Shown here: one piece after another, positions 9,024-17,795 of the stretch
Position numbering within the stretch: the first letter of the stretch is position 1
How the letters are laid out: the number at the start of each line of letters is the position of its first letter
Source: CBDBKL01 sp965206675
Lineage (GTDB): Bacteria; Bdellovibrionota; Bdellovibrionia; Bdellovibrionales; JAKFYE01
Assembly: GCA_965206675.1 (NCBI GenBank)
Contig: CBDBKL010000006.1
Location: forward strand, 1-64,000
Direction: 5' to 3'
Length of the DNA stretch: 64,000 nt
Made by a program: the position numbers and the translations under genes
Notes under the pieces: model-generated
Seen by the model: the letters and a program-made list of their open reading frames with translations, nothing else
The model's database searches: none
Told to the model about the DNA's origin: nothing

Positions 9024-10274
9024 TCAACGCCATAAAGCACTTATGGGTATAGCCCACATATTTTTTCCAAACGAAACAACATGTTGACCAGTATAAAGAA
9101 CAATTCCCGTAAAAGAAGATCTTTTGCTTATGTTCAAGCCAAACCATTTTAGATGTTTAAATGAAGATTTACTTACTGTTGAACCTGCTTTTACATCTAT
9201 TCCAAGAATAGAGCCTTTTTCGTTTTTAATAACAAAGTCAATTTCACGTTTTTCGCCATCACGATAATGGTATAGTTCATATTCTTCACTCTGTGCTTCA
9301 AGAATAGAAACAAGTTGATGAAAGACAAAAGTTTCAAATAACTTACCACTTTTATCACTATTGAGTAAAACCTCTTCCTGTTGCCAATTCAAAAGAGAGG
9401 CCATTAACCCTGTATCTGTCATAAATATTTTTTCTTGCTTACTCACTCGATCATAGTCTGTTTTATGCCAAGGCTTTACACGCTCTATAAGACAAAGGCT
9501 TTCCAGAGCATTAATATATGTTTGTATTGTCGCACGCGATATAGATAATGTCTTACCTATATCTGATATAACCATAAACTTTGATGACCAAGCTGCTAGT
9601 ATAGTAACTAGTTTACTAAGACTATCTTTACGTTTTATCTGAGAAATATCTATAAGGTCACGCTCAATTAAGGCTTCTAAATAGTCTTTGTACCATTTTT
9701 TTTTATCTTTATACTTTTTCAATCTTAGTGGCTCAGGATAGCCACCATTAAATGCATGTTTAATATATGTATCTTTATACACTCTCTTCTGTTGGAAGTT
9801 TGAATTAAAATTTCCATCAAATATTTTTTTAATGAAAGAAGGCTGTTTGCCATATATTTCACCTAATGTTAAAGGTCTTAATCTGATCTTTGTTATTCGT
9901 CCTGCCAAAGATTCTTTTACACTGGGCAGGGATTGTATGTGTGTAGAGCCTGTAAGAAGAAAACGACCTGGCTTTTCATTTTCATCAACATTTTGTTTTA
10001 TGGCTTGTAATAAAAGTGGCGCACGCTGAATTTCGTCAATAATCATAAGATCATCACCATGACGCACGAAACTTTCTGGGTCATCCAAAGCGGCATTTAA
10101 AAGTGTTGTATCGTCTAACGTACGATAAATTATTTTTTTATTAATGAGATTCTTTGCCAAAGTTGTTTTTCCGCTTTGTCGTGGTCCAATAAGTAACAAT
10201 ACTCTTCGAGTTTTAAGAGCTTGTTTTATTTTTTTGGCTTGCCAACGTTTATAAATTTTTAGAGCCATTTTCAC
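9024..10274 (-). CDS. AAA-type ATPase with DUF4143 domain
   Basis: 416 residues. Walker A GPRQSGKT at 30-37, Walker B DLMIIDE at 74-80, then FLLTGS sensor-like and a winged-helix region (SISRATIQTYINALESLCLIERVKPW). The C-terminal DUF4143 part has REIDFVIKNEKGSILGIDVKAG, a restriction-endonuclease-like E/D...D-x-K arrangement. The family is widespread, often in multiple mobile copies; its role is unknown. It stands alone between paralogous secreted-protein genes, transcribed against them. Confidence 0.9.
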   Translation of the reverse strand: MKMALKIYKRWQAKKIKQALKTRRVLLLIGPRQSGKTTLAKNLINKKIIYRTLDDTTLLNAALDDPESFVRHGDDLMIIDEIQRAPLLLQAIKQNVDENEKPGRFLLTGSTHIQSLPSVKESLAGRITKIRLRPLTLGEIYGKQPSFIKKIFDGNFNSNFQQKRVYKDTYIKHAFNGGYPEPLRLKKYKDKKKWYKDYLEALIERDLIDISQIKRKDSLSKLVTILAAWSSKFMVISDIGKTLSISRATIQTYINALESLCLIERVKPWHKTDYDRVSKQEKIFMTDTGLMASLLNWQQEEVLLNSDKSGKLFETFVFHQLVSILEAQSEEYELYHYRDGEKREIDFVIKNEKGSILGIDVKAGSTVSKSSFKHLKWFGLNISKRSSFTGIVLYTGQHVVSFGKNMWAIPISALWR

Positions 10275-10652
10275 TCTCTATGACGTTAGGTTTTCACTTT
10301 TCACCTTTTATGGACACTTAAAATATTCTATCTCTAAATCCCGATAAAATCAATATATAGTGCCCGAAATTTTCAATAAATAGATCCCGTTAAATTATAA
10401 GTTGAAATCCTCTATTTCAACTCTAATTCCCATTCTAAAATAAGATTTATAAAGTAATTTCAAATAGTTAGTTGATACTCAAATCCTATATACAGTCAGA
10501 AGTAGAGTTGGAATAGAGGGATAATAATTCTATTCAATTTCAATGGTTTTGGGATAGGCTCTAAGTTCTATTTGCAATAGATAATTAAAAAATTCCAATG
10601 GACGATGGAGTAAAGTTTTGCTAATTCTGATTTCAAATTCAAGGAGAAGGCA
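10275..10652. other. Non-coding gap with two related inverted repeats
   Basis: A 378-bp AT-rich divergent intergenic region. 10401-10421 is a perfect palindrome (GTTGAAAT-CCTCT-ATTTCAAC). 10511-10535 is GAATAGA-N11-TCTATTC. Both contain GTTG[AG]AATAGAGG, in opposite orientation. These may be operator sites for the ATPase or ankyrin gene; no -10/-35 pair is clear enough to call. No gene is seen. Confidence 0.4.
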
Positions 10653-11102
10653 ATGATTAAACTTCTTTTCTTCACCGTAATGAGTTTTGCTGCAATTGAA
10701 GATCAAATGCTTGATACAGTATCACAAGAGAAGCCCAATTCATTTACTTTTTTAATAGCAATGGGAATAGATATTCTTTATCAAGATGCTCAGGGGAACA
10801 ACGCACTTCATAGGGCTGCGGTGTTAGAATCTACAGAGATGGCTAAAGCTGTGATGGAAAAGGCTCAGGCAAAGGATCAATTAATCGAACTTCTTAATGC
10901 TCAAACGGTTACTGGGAATACACCGATTCATTTGGCTTCTCGGAGTAATCATGCAGATATGGTTCGTCTTTTTTATGTGGCAGGGGCAGAGCTTTTGATA
11001 CCGAACAATTCGGGGCAAACGGCCTTAGACATTGCTACTGAAAAGGAGTACGAAGACGTCATTGACGTTTTAAAGATTGATCCTCCGGAGCTGTGTTACT
11101 AG
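10653..11102 (+). CDS. Small ankyrin-repeat protein, probably exported
   Basis: 149 residues. A short hydrophobic N-terminus (IKLLFFTVMSFAA) may be a signal peptide. About three ankyrin repeats follow: DAQGNNALHRAAVLE, TVTGNTPIHLASRSNHADMVRLF and NSGQTALDIATEKEYEDVIDVL. The start is well supported by AAGGAGAAGG a few bases before the ATG. It lies just upstream of the large secreted-protein gene and shares its ankyrin end with the decayed copy at 8406. Ankyrin repeats mediate protein-protein contacts; no partner can be named. Confidence 0.8.
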   Translation: MIKLLFFTVMSFAAIEDQMLDTVSQEKPNSFTFLIAMGIDILYQDAQGNNALHRAAVLESTEMAKAVMEKAQAKDQLIELLNAQTVTGNTPIHLASRSNHADMVRLFYVAGAELLIPNNSGQTALDIATEKEYEDVIDVLKIDPPELCY

Positions 11103-11154
11103 ATGAGCCTGTATATAGCATGGCTTTATTTTTTCCTCTAGCCACATAGGGTGT

Positions 11155-11280
11155 GAAATCAAAGTCTTAGAGACATAAATTAATTTCATTATGGGGAAGT
11201 AACCTTTTCACTTCTTTTAGAGCCATTCGATTCCTATAGAGCAATAGATTATAATCAACCGCAAATAAATCCATCTAAAG
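11155..11280 (+). repeat. Duplicated leader, copy 2
   Basis: Second copy of the block at 8245-8369, about 32 bp before the ATG at 11313. The two copies differ by scattered substitutions but keep GGGAAGTAACCTTTTCACTT and the CGATTCCTATAGA segment, so the promoter or leader was duplicated with its gene. Confidence 0.7.
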
Positions 11281-11312
11281 GAGTTTGCCGTACTAAAAAT
11301 GAGTGATTCTTT

Positions 11313-14066
11313 ATGAACTTGTCTTTCTTCTTTTCACGTTTACTACTTTTTGCCATTGTGTTGGAATCTTCTACGCTCCAAGCGCAAACAAAGCTCAGTC
11401 CAGATAAATTGACTCCGGTGCTTTCTCAGAGCGAACAGTTTCCTCAAATGGTTGAACAGGTCTTACTATATCCTCCAAAGTTAATTTGGGATACTCATTC
11501 AACTCTTGTTGATGCACTAGAAAACACCGGGAATCTAGAAACAACCGAAAGTCGCCACCCACTATTGACTTTAGAAATAGACACTGAAGTTAGGACTGGA
11601 AAAACTATTCAATTTAAAGTTGTGAAAGACAGTTTTATCTCTGATTGGGGTCAAGAACTTTCCGCTTTTGTTGCTGAACACGAGTTGAACACGACTGATC
11701 AAATTTTACGAAAAATCTCTGAACTTTCATTATACAAACCTTACTTGGCATCTACCCCTCATGATTTTATCTCTGCCTTGGTTCAAACTTTAGATAGGGA
11801 CGTGAATCGCGAAGAGATTTTTCGAGCTCTTCAGCGTGGTGATCTTTCGGTATTGGAAAATGCCCTTGATGATTATCCAAAGGGAAGGGGGTTTAAACCA
11901 TTCTCCGCCTTTGTTTTAGAACCAGATAGAGAGAAGGATTATTATCTAGGTGTCTTAAGAGAAATCATAGAGATGAATGAAAGAATGAATCAACTTGTTA
12001 CTGTTTATATTTTTGCAAGTCAGATGGAAGCTTTTGAAGCACAGATACAGGGATACTTAGTAAAGAGTTTAGAAACATACTTAACAGAACTTAGCGAAGA
12101 AAGTTTAGTTTGGATCATGGAAAAAAATTTACAAAAGCATTTCTCAAAAACTATTGCCACCACTCAAAGGGCAGAGAAAATATACAACAGAGTACCACCC
12201 CCCATCGATAGTATTACACCCTTTCCTGTAGAGGTAGGAACTAGAGTTGTAACCTTTCGTAGAAGGATACTCTCTCGTATTAAAAGTATAGAAAGGGAGA
12301 TTAAACGTCATCAAGAGGTTGTCACAGAGCGCACTCAAGTCAGTGAAAACAAACTGACATTAGTAGAAGTTCATCCTTCCATTGGTGTTTTTCGAGGTTA
12401 TATAGGGGGGGATTGTTCGAGCAGTCAGTGTTTTGGCTATCCCTATAGTTCTAAGGAAAGGGTTTTCTTTATACTCAACAAACGAGGAGAGGATGTTGGT
12501 TACTTAAATGGAGCTATGGTGAACACCACCGTTGACGGCAAAAAAGCTTTTCTTGTGAATGGTCTTGCAGGGGCAAGGATATCTAAAGAGATGGCGACCA
12601 TCATATTTGCTGGCTTAAGTAAAAGCAGTCAGGCATTAGGTGTGGATGAGGTGCTTATCTTAAATCAGGAGAATCATTTATCTCACCTTGATTACACTGA
12701 AATCAGAAGAGCTTTTGAAAGTCATGTGGGTGCTGTCGTTCTCGTTACTTTCTTAGATCGAAGTTCTCGGAAAGTTATTGACAAATATTCTATAACTAAC
12801 ACCTACGACAATCCAGATACATTGTCGATAGGTCACCGGATTGAAAACATTGAAGAAATCCGAGAGGGCACGAGTGTGACAACTTCGGAGCGACCATTTG
12901 AATCACCTCAATTGGAAAATTTTAAAGTGTCAGATCTTAAGCCAAGGGAAGTATTTTTTCTTAATATGAGTCATCCTAACATTGCTCAAGAATGGGGAAT
13001 AGATTGGCTCAGAGGAATGGACTCGTTCACAGATAGAAAGTTATTAGAACTCATTCAAAATGTCGACAGATTTTCAGTGCATGAGTATCAATTAAACTTG
13101 CAGGCCTTACGTCGTTATTTCTCCGTTTCACAGGTGGAGTTTAATCGACTGACATATTTTGACCAATTAGGAGGTGTTGTTAAGGCTCCAGATTTTTTTA
13201 GCTCTCCGGCTTATGAAATTGTCACGGAAGCACTTGAAGAAGTCATTACAGAGGAGAATTTTGTAGAGATAGACAAATATATAGTCAAAGTTTTCCCCTA
13301 TGTTCGCGGCAAGCGAATGGGAGAGCTTGTTGAAAGGACTTTAAATCTTGTCATTGAAAAGAAATTTGATACTCCACTCATGTGGTTTGCCCATGGTGTT
13401 TTTCCCTATGCCCATGTTCCTAATAAAGACCGAATGATTATAACAACAATAGCAGCTGCAGTGAAATTAGGGGCACCTGATGTATTAACTGAGTTGGCTC
13501 ATAAAACCTTACCTCGAATACGATCGCCACGACGAAAGGATATCATTGACCTGGTAAGACGTGCTGCCATTGCCTTCAATACACCAGAAATTTTATGGGC
13601 ATTAGGCACTCATAACCATCTTGGTGATGAAAGGGGGTGGCGGATGTTGCGATCAAAAACAGATCAACGGCCATCAACTTTTGACCTTGTAACTAAACGG
13701 ATTACACTTCAGGAATATAATCGCCAAGCGAGTATATTGATGGACTATTTTTCTCTTACGCGTGAGCAGTTTATCCAAATTTTCACTACCAGTGAATTCT
13801 TTGAAATGTGGCACATAATAAATGTGGCTATAAAAGATACAATTGAATCTGAAAACTATGAAGCTCTTGAAAGACTGAAGGTGAATTTTTTTTCAGCAGT
13901 GAAGCTGGAACATGAAATTCACATCATGCCCCCTATAATTATACATGAGTTCAACACCATCAAGACCTTGCTCCATGAATTTTTTAATGACGGCAATAGG
14001 AATTGGGCAAAATTAAGAACAGATTTTCAAGCCGCTACGGCTGCCCCTGATCCACCTTGTTTTTAA
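11313..14066 (+). CDS. Large secreted protein of unknown function
   Basis: 917 residues with a signal peptide (FFSRLLLFAIVLESSTLQAQ). No family recognised with confidence. A helical N-terminal part (to about 320) is followed by a compact, probably globular middle: VEVHPSIGVFRGYIGGD, two close cysteines (CSSSQC), RVFFILNKRGEDVGYLNGAM and GLSKSSQALGVDEVLIL. A long helical C-terminal part may contain degenerate ankyrin- or HEAT-like repeats (VTEALEEVITEENFVEI..., LERLKVNFFSA...). The last ~45 residues (LLHEFFNDGNRNWAKL, ending CF) recur in the decayed gene at 8570-8947, defining a local family. The duplicated 126-bp leader precedes it. Confidence 0.75.
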   Translation: MNLSFFFSRLLLFAIVLESSTLQAQTKLSPDKLTPVLSQSEQFPQMVEQVLLYPPKLIWDTHSTLVDALENTGNLETTESRHPLLTLEIDTEVRTGKTIQFKVVKDSFISDWGQELSAFVAEHELNTTDQILRKISELSLYKPYLASTPHDFISALVQTLDRDVNREEIFRALQRGDLSVLENALDDYPKGRGFKPFSAFVLEPDREKDYYLGVLREIIEMNERMNQLVTVYIFASQMEAFEAQIQGYLVKSLETYLTELSEESLVWIMEKNLQKHFSKTIATTQRAEKIYNRVPPPIDSITPFPVEVGTRVVTFRRRILSRIKSIEREIKRHQEVVTERTQVSENKLTLVEVHPSIGVFRGYIGGDCSSSQCFGYPYSSKERVFFILNKRGEDVGYLNGAMVNTTVDGKKAFLVNGLAGARISKEMATIIFAGLSKSSQALGVDEVLILNQENHLSHLDYTEIRRAFESHVGAVVLVTFLDRSSRKVIDKYSITNTYDNPDTLSIGHRIENIEEIREGTSVTTSERPFESPQLENFKVSDLKPREVFFLNMSHPNIAQEWGIDWLRGMDSFTDRKLLELIQNVDRFSVHEYQLNLQALRRYFSVSQVEFNRLTYFDQLGGVVKAPDFFSSPAYEIVTEALEEVITEENFVEIDKYIVKVFPYVRGKRMGELVERTLNLVIEKKFDTPLMWFAHGVFPYAHVPNKDRMIITTIAAAVKLGAPDVLTELAHKTLPRIRSPRRKDIIDLVRRAAIAFNTPEILWALGTHNHLGDERGWRMLRSKTDQRPSTFDLVTKRITLQEYNRQASILMDYFSLTREQFIQIFTTSEFFEMWHIINVAIKDTIESENYEALERLKVNFFSAVKLEHEIHIMPPIIIHEFNTIKTLLHEFFNDGNRNWAKLRTDFQAATAAPDPPCF

Positions 14067-14108
14067 GCATTCTCTTCTAAACTTCTGAGCCTTAAACTTC
14101 AGGGTAGG

Positions 14109-15252
14109 TTATTGTACAATGACGGGAACGCTCCAACCTATAACTCTCCTACCTCTCCAAAGGCCATTATGATCTTTAACGATGAGATGTCTGGAGTCTC
14201 TAATTCTGGAGCGAAGGCCGGCTTGTTGAAAGAGATGGAGCAGAACCATTGTGTCGGATAGGTTTTCGACTTTTCTTATAATGGCGACATGTCCATAGCT
14301 AGCGTCTGTAGAGAACGAGATACTCGACCCTGGCGTTGGCAATTGGGGTGAGCAGCCGTTGTCAAAGAACACGAATTTAAGTTTTATTTCTCTTTCGGGT
14401 TCGGTTTGTATGAAGGGATTATGTTCATTAGAAAAGTGAGTTAAGTTGAGGGCTAGGTCTTTACCATTGTCCAAGGCCTAAGCCGATTTGAGTAGGAACA
14501 TTGTAAACATTTTTAAAAAAGCGATGAACCAGTTCAGTGCATTGGTATTTTCCTTTTTCTCTATTTCCATAGGCAACCACTCCCATATAGGTATCAAAGT
14601 CTTTTCCATATTGAAGGGGTATGGGGATTTGAAAACCTTCGGGATAATTTCCCAGGGATTTGTCTAAAGAAAAAACGTGTTCTTCTGTGGAGAGTTGATT
14701 GTGATTTTCTTTTTGTCGACATCTTGGCTGTAGGTTCGAGGGGTAGGAGTGATGAAATGTCGATTGATAGGGAGGGTCCATTTTATATCTTCTTGGTGGC
14801 AATCGTCGACCGGATATGCAGTTGACATACAGGGATAGGTTATCACCAAAATGAAATTGAGCTATTATGGGTCCCCTTTTGAATTCATAGGGGTCGAAAA
14901 AATATGTATTGTTGTCATATTTTTCAAAGTACACATTGCTTTCGACTTGAACATTTTCTGCAGGACTATTTAAAATAAATTGACCACTGGATGGGGAAAT
15001 CTTCAGGCGGTATCCTTGACGATTATAGAGGGGGTAAAGACCATGAGGGGGTTCTTCGTAATTATGACCATCATCATATATTTCGGTATATTTATGAACA
15101 CTTCTGCTGTTATTTCGATTTTGTAGAATACAGGAGTACCATCCTTGTTCTGGGGTGGTTTGGAGTTGTGGGTCTCTGTTGGCTTGGGCGATTATAGCGC
15201 AGAAAACGCATAAAAAGATGACCGCTGGCACGACTAAGTGTGTGTTCTTCAA
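14109..15252 (-). pseudogene. Secreted CHAP-domain (NlpC/P60-like) protein, split by a frameshift
   Basis: Reads in two frames: 15252-14461 (263 residues, signal peptide HLVVPAVIFLCVFCAIIAQA) and a continuation to 14109. Joined, the C-terminus is a CHAP domain: catalytic Cys238 in YQCTELVHRFFKNVY, then GLGLG..GKDLALNL, then PTPGSSISFSTDASYGHVAIIRKV with the catalytic-type His. The break is near 14462-14475, where one missing base would give G-x-NGKDL as in CHAP domains. CHAP proteins are amidases or endopeptidases of peptidoglycan. Either broken or a sequencing error; no long homopolymer is present here. Confidence 0.7.
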
Positions 15253-15387
15253 TGTTGATTTTCCCCTATATGTCTGATAATTTAGGGGCGACTCTATATA
15301 TCGGATTTCTTATTGTCACGATTTTTTTCTATATTTTTTAGCCTTAATATTGAAATTATGCGGTATAAAAGCGTAATCACCCGATTT

Positions 15388-15845
15388 TTCTTAAACCTTA
15401 TTTATATCGTCGTCACTCTAACTATAGAATCTTAACCAATAAAGGATTGTATGATTACTCCTCAGTCTTATTTATTATCGTCATCATTCAAACAAAGAAG
15501 TAAAAAATGAAAATTTAATATAGGGCCCTCTTAAACCTTATCTATTGTCGTCGTCACTCAAACACGCTTGGCACGCTGTTTGCTACATATAATAGTGCTC
15601 TTAAACCTTATTTATTGTCGTCGTCACTCAAACCCATTGATTGAGTACAATCTCAGGAGCAATGATTAACTCTTAAACCTTATTTATTGTCGTCGTCACT
15701 CAAACACCAGGTTTGCCGCTGCGGGGAGGGCAGCTATCACTCTTAAACCTTATTTATTGTCGTCGTCACTCAAACTTTGTAATCTTGACATTATTGCCTA
15801 AAATTAATTCTCTTAAACCTTATTTATTGTCGTCGTCACTCAAAC
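15388..15845 (-). CRISPR. Type V CRISPR array, 5 intact and 2 degenerate 36-bp repeats
   Basis: Repeats at 15810-15845, 15740-15775, 15670-15705 and 15598-15633 are identical; 15528-15563 has one change. 15458-15493 and 15388-15422 are degenerate, the last with a 1-bp deletion. On the minus strand the repeat starts GTTTGAGTGACGACGAC and ends AATAAATAAGGTTTAAGAG. Spacers are 34, 34, 36, 34, 34 and 35 bp. Minus-strand transcription is supported by decay at the low-coordinate end, by cas genes on the same strand just upstream, and by the complementary tracrRNA. The 3' end of the repeat resembles the CasX crRNA handle as I recall it (...GATAAATAAGAAGCATCAAAG). Spacer targets cannot be determined here. 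Confidence 0.97.
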
Positions 15846-16023
15846 CCATAGACATCAATGATATTTATAAGTTAGAGCATATCTCTCTTTTCGTCACAAC
15901 AAAGAAAAAACTTTAAAGGGAAAACATAAATGAAAACAATAACTTACAAAAATAAACTAAAGTGATGTAATCTTTTGAAATCATTTACTTTTACATTAAA
16001 AGGCTTTTCACACTTTGAACCTC
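15846..16023 (-). promoter_or_regulatory. CRISPR leader
   Basis: AT-rich non-coding stretch between the end of cas2 and the first intact repeat on the minus strand. New spacers would be added at this end, consistent with the identical repeats here and degenerate ones at the far end. A TATAAATAT segment (minus strand, about 15859-15868) could be a -10 element, but no convincing -35 is seen. Confidence 0.6.
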
Positions 16024-16296
16024 TTAAAAAACATAAACCTGATCTAGCCTTGTGTAATCACCTAAATATATTACATTCTCCAAACAATAATTATTTAGAG
16101 GATAAATGTAGCATTTATCTTCTCTTTTATTTAAAGGAACCTTTTTAAGATCTATCTCAAATTTTTTGTAATAAGTGAAACATAAATCTAGTTCAAAAAC
16201 TGAGTATTGAATTCTTCTCCCATACTTTAATAAAGTTTTCACCAAAAGACTTCTCGTCTTATCTTCAACAACATCAAAACAAACAAGATATATCAA
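16024..16296 (-). CDS. cas2: CRISPR adaptation protein Cas2
   Basis: 90 residues, normal for Cas2. Ferredoxin-like fold: the first strand ends in Asp8 (MIYLVCFDVVED), followed by KTRSLLVKTLLKYGRRIQYSVFE and a C-terminal Tyr-rich strand (CYIYPL). Bridges two Cas1 dimers in the spacer-integration complex. Its start overlaps the cas1 stop by 4 bp (ATGA), so it is translationally coupled. Confidence 0.95.
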   Translation of the reverse strand: MIYLVCFDVVEDKTRSLLVKTLLKYGRRIQYSVFELDLCFTYYKKFEIDLKKVPLNKREDKCYIYPLNNYCLENVIYLGDYTRLDQVYVF

Positions 16297-17243
16297 GCTA
16301 ATAACCCTTTTCTTTGAAAATAAATATAACCATCATCAACTATATGATTGTAAATCTCTCTAACAAAAAATAAAATATTATCTCTCCTTACTTCTGTCAT
16401 AAAACTCTCTCTAAAATCTTTATAAAAAGCTTTTTTCTTTTCAGGATTCACAAAAAATACAATTTTACCATCTACATTAAAGTCATCAACAGTTACTTTA
16501 TATTTTTTTACAAAATAAAGAACATACTTATCTGCATAGATTGAGCGAAATGGCTCCATAATATCACATATCAATCCTTCCCTCCCATAATAATCTTTAT
16601 GTAAAAATCCCCAACCCAAATCTAAATCAAAGAGATTTACAACAATACTTACTTCTGCCATTAATAATGTATAAGCTAAACTTAACAATGCATTTCCCTC
16701 ATCTTCCGGTGGATAATATGTACGTCGAAAAAAAGGGACCCCTAACTTATTCAAATCCTTTCTTAAGTGATTAAAATAAATTCGAGAGGCAATACCTTCA
16801 ATTCCCAAAACCTGATCATGAGCTGTAGCTTTTTCTAAAGAAACTAATTTTGAATGAATATTACGGTCAAAATAACAAGAAAGCATGGACTCAATTTTAA
16901 ACTCAACTATTTTCTTACTTATGCCTAAAACAAATTGTGGATCAGATGATACCCTAGCTTGATATTTTCTAGCAAAAATATTTTTACCCTTTCTTCCTTC
17001 AACTTTTGCGCTAAAACGTCCTATAGAATCTAGGAAAATACATGTCACTCCGTAATCAAGTATTGATACAAATAACTTCGAAGAAAGACTTACATTTGCC
17101 CCAATAATAATCCCCTCAAGTTTATTCAGATTAAAAAATTGTTTTTTATCAGAACCTCTTAAACGAACATAAAGTCTTTCTGAGTTCACTCCAATTTTTG
17201 ATCCATGTTCAGTAATATAAATAAGCTGTCCCTTTGATTTCAT
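16293..17243 (-). CDS. cas1: CRISPR integrase Cas1
   Basis: 316 residues. N-terminal beta domain (GQLIYITEHGSKIGVNSERLYVRL, then IIIGANVSLSSKLF) and C-terminal helical domain. Catalytic residues are visible: Glu149 (VLGIEGIASRIYF), His215 (WGFLH) and Asp227/Glu230 (CDIMEPFRS). The family signature YYPPEDEGNALLSLAYTLL lies at 176-194. Integrates new spacers at the leader end. Separate gene, not fused to cas4 as in type V-B; 3 bp after cas4 stop. Confidence 0.97.
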   Translation of the reverse strand: MKSKGQLIYITEHGSKIGVNSERLYVRLRGSDKKQFFNLNKLEGIIIGANVSLSSKLFVSILDYGVTCIFLDSIGRFSAKVEGRKGKNIFARKYQARVSSDPQFVLGISKKIVEFKIESMLSCYFDRNIHSKLVSLEKATAHDQVLGIEGIASRIYFNHLRKDLNKLGVPFFRRTYYPPEDEGNALLSLAYTLLMAEVSIVVNLFDLDLGWGFLHKDYYGREGLICDIMEPFRSIYADKYVLYFVKKYKVTVDDFNVDGKIVFFVNPEKKKAFYKDFRESFMTEVRRDNILFFVREIYNHIVDDGYIYFQRKGLLA

Positions 17244-17246
17244 ATT

Positions 17247-17795
17247 TTAACCGCAAATCCTGTGATACATACAGCCATTACAGCGAGCACCTCTTTTTGC
17301 TTCAAAATAGCCTTTATTTATTATTTTATTTTTTAAATTATCAATTTTTTCAGATATTTCTTTTTTATTTATATCAATAACTTTATGACGACGACTGTCT
17401 ACAAAATAAATACTGGCCTTAATAGTCATATCAGGATACATTTCACTGTAAGCGTAGGATAAAAACTTAACTTGCCATTCTATTTTTAGATCTGTCCTCA
17501 GCTTTCCTCTTTTTTCTTCAATAATCCTTACATTATTCTTATCAACAATTTCTAAACGATCTATTTTACCTAAAATCTGTTTTTCTTTTGAAAATACAAA
17601 AACCTGAGTGAAAATTTTTTCCCCTCTACGGTTGAAGAATTCTTTCTGCTCAGAACTTTTAAAATGTTTTTTCCTTCCATCTACGATAAAATAATTTTCT
17701 TCCTGACATAATCTGAAATTACTCTGAAGATAAATAAAACTTCTCGGACAATAAAAATACTCACTCAAGTTAGAGATTGAAAAATAATTATGCAC
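17247..17795 (-). CDS. cas4: CRISPR adaptation nuclease Cas4
   Basis: 182 residues, PD-(D/E)XK nuclease with a 4Fe-4S cluster. Cysteines Cys16 (YFYCPRSFIY) and Cys172, Cys175, Cys181 (CNGCMYHRIC) are the four cluster ligands. The nuclease core has KIDRLEIVD and IIEEKRGKLR, then WQVKFLSYAY. Trims prespacers and helps select PAM-bearing ones. Begins at a GTG (17793-17795) that overlaps the end of cas12 by 8 bp. Presence as a stand-alone gene fits type V-A and V-E style operons. Confidence 0.94.
   Translation of the reverse strand: MHNYFSISNLSEYFYCPRSFIYLQSNFRLCQEENYFIVDGRKKHFKSSEQKEFFNRRGEKIFTQVFVFSKEKQILGKIDRLEIVDKNNVRIIEEKRGKLRTDLKIEWQVKFLSYAYSEMYPDMTIKASIYFVDSRRHKVIDINKKEISEKIDNLKNKIINKGYFEAKRGARCNGCMYHRICG

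Noticed and set aside
15300..15330. A third degenerate CRISPR repeat before 15388
   Set aside because: Only TTATTGTCACG-like similarity and wrong spacing; not enough to call.
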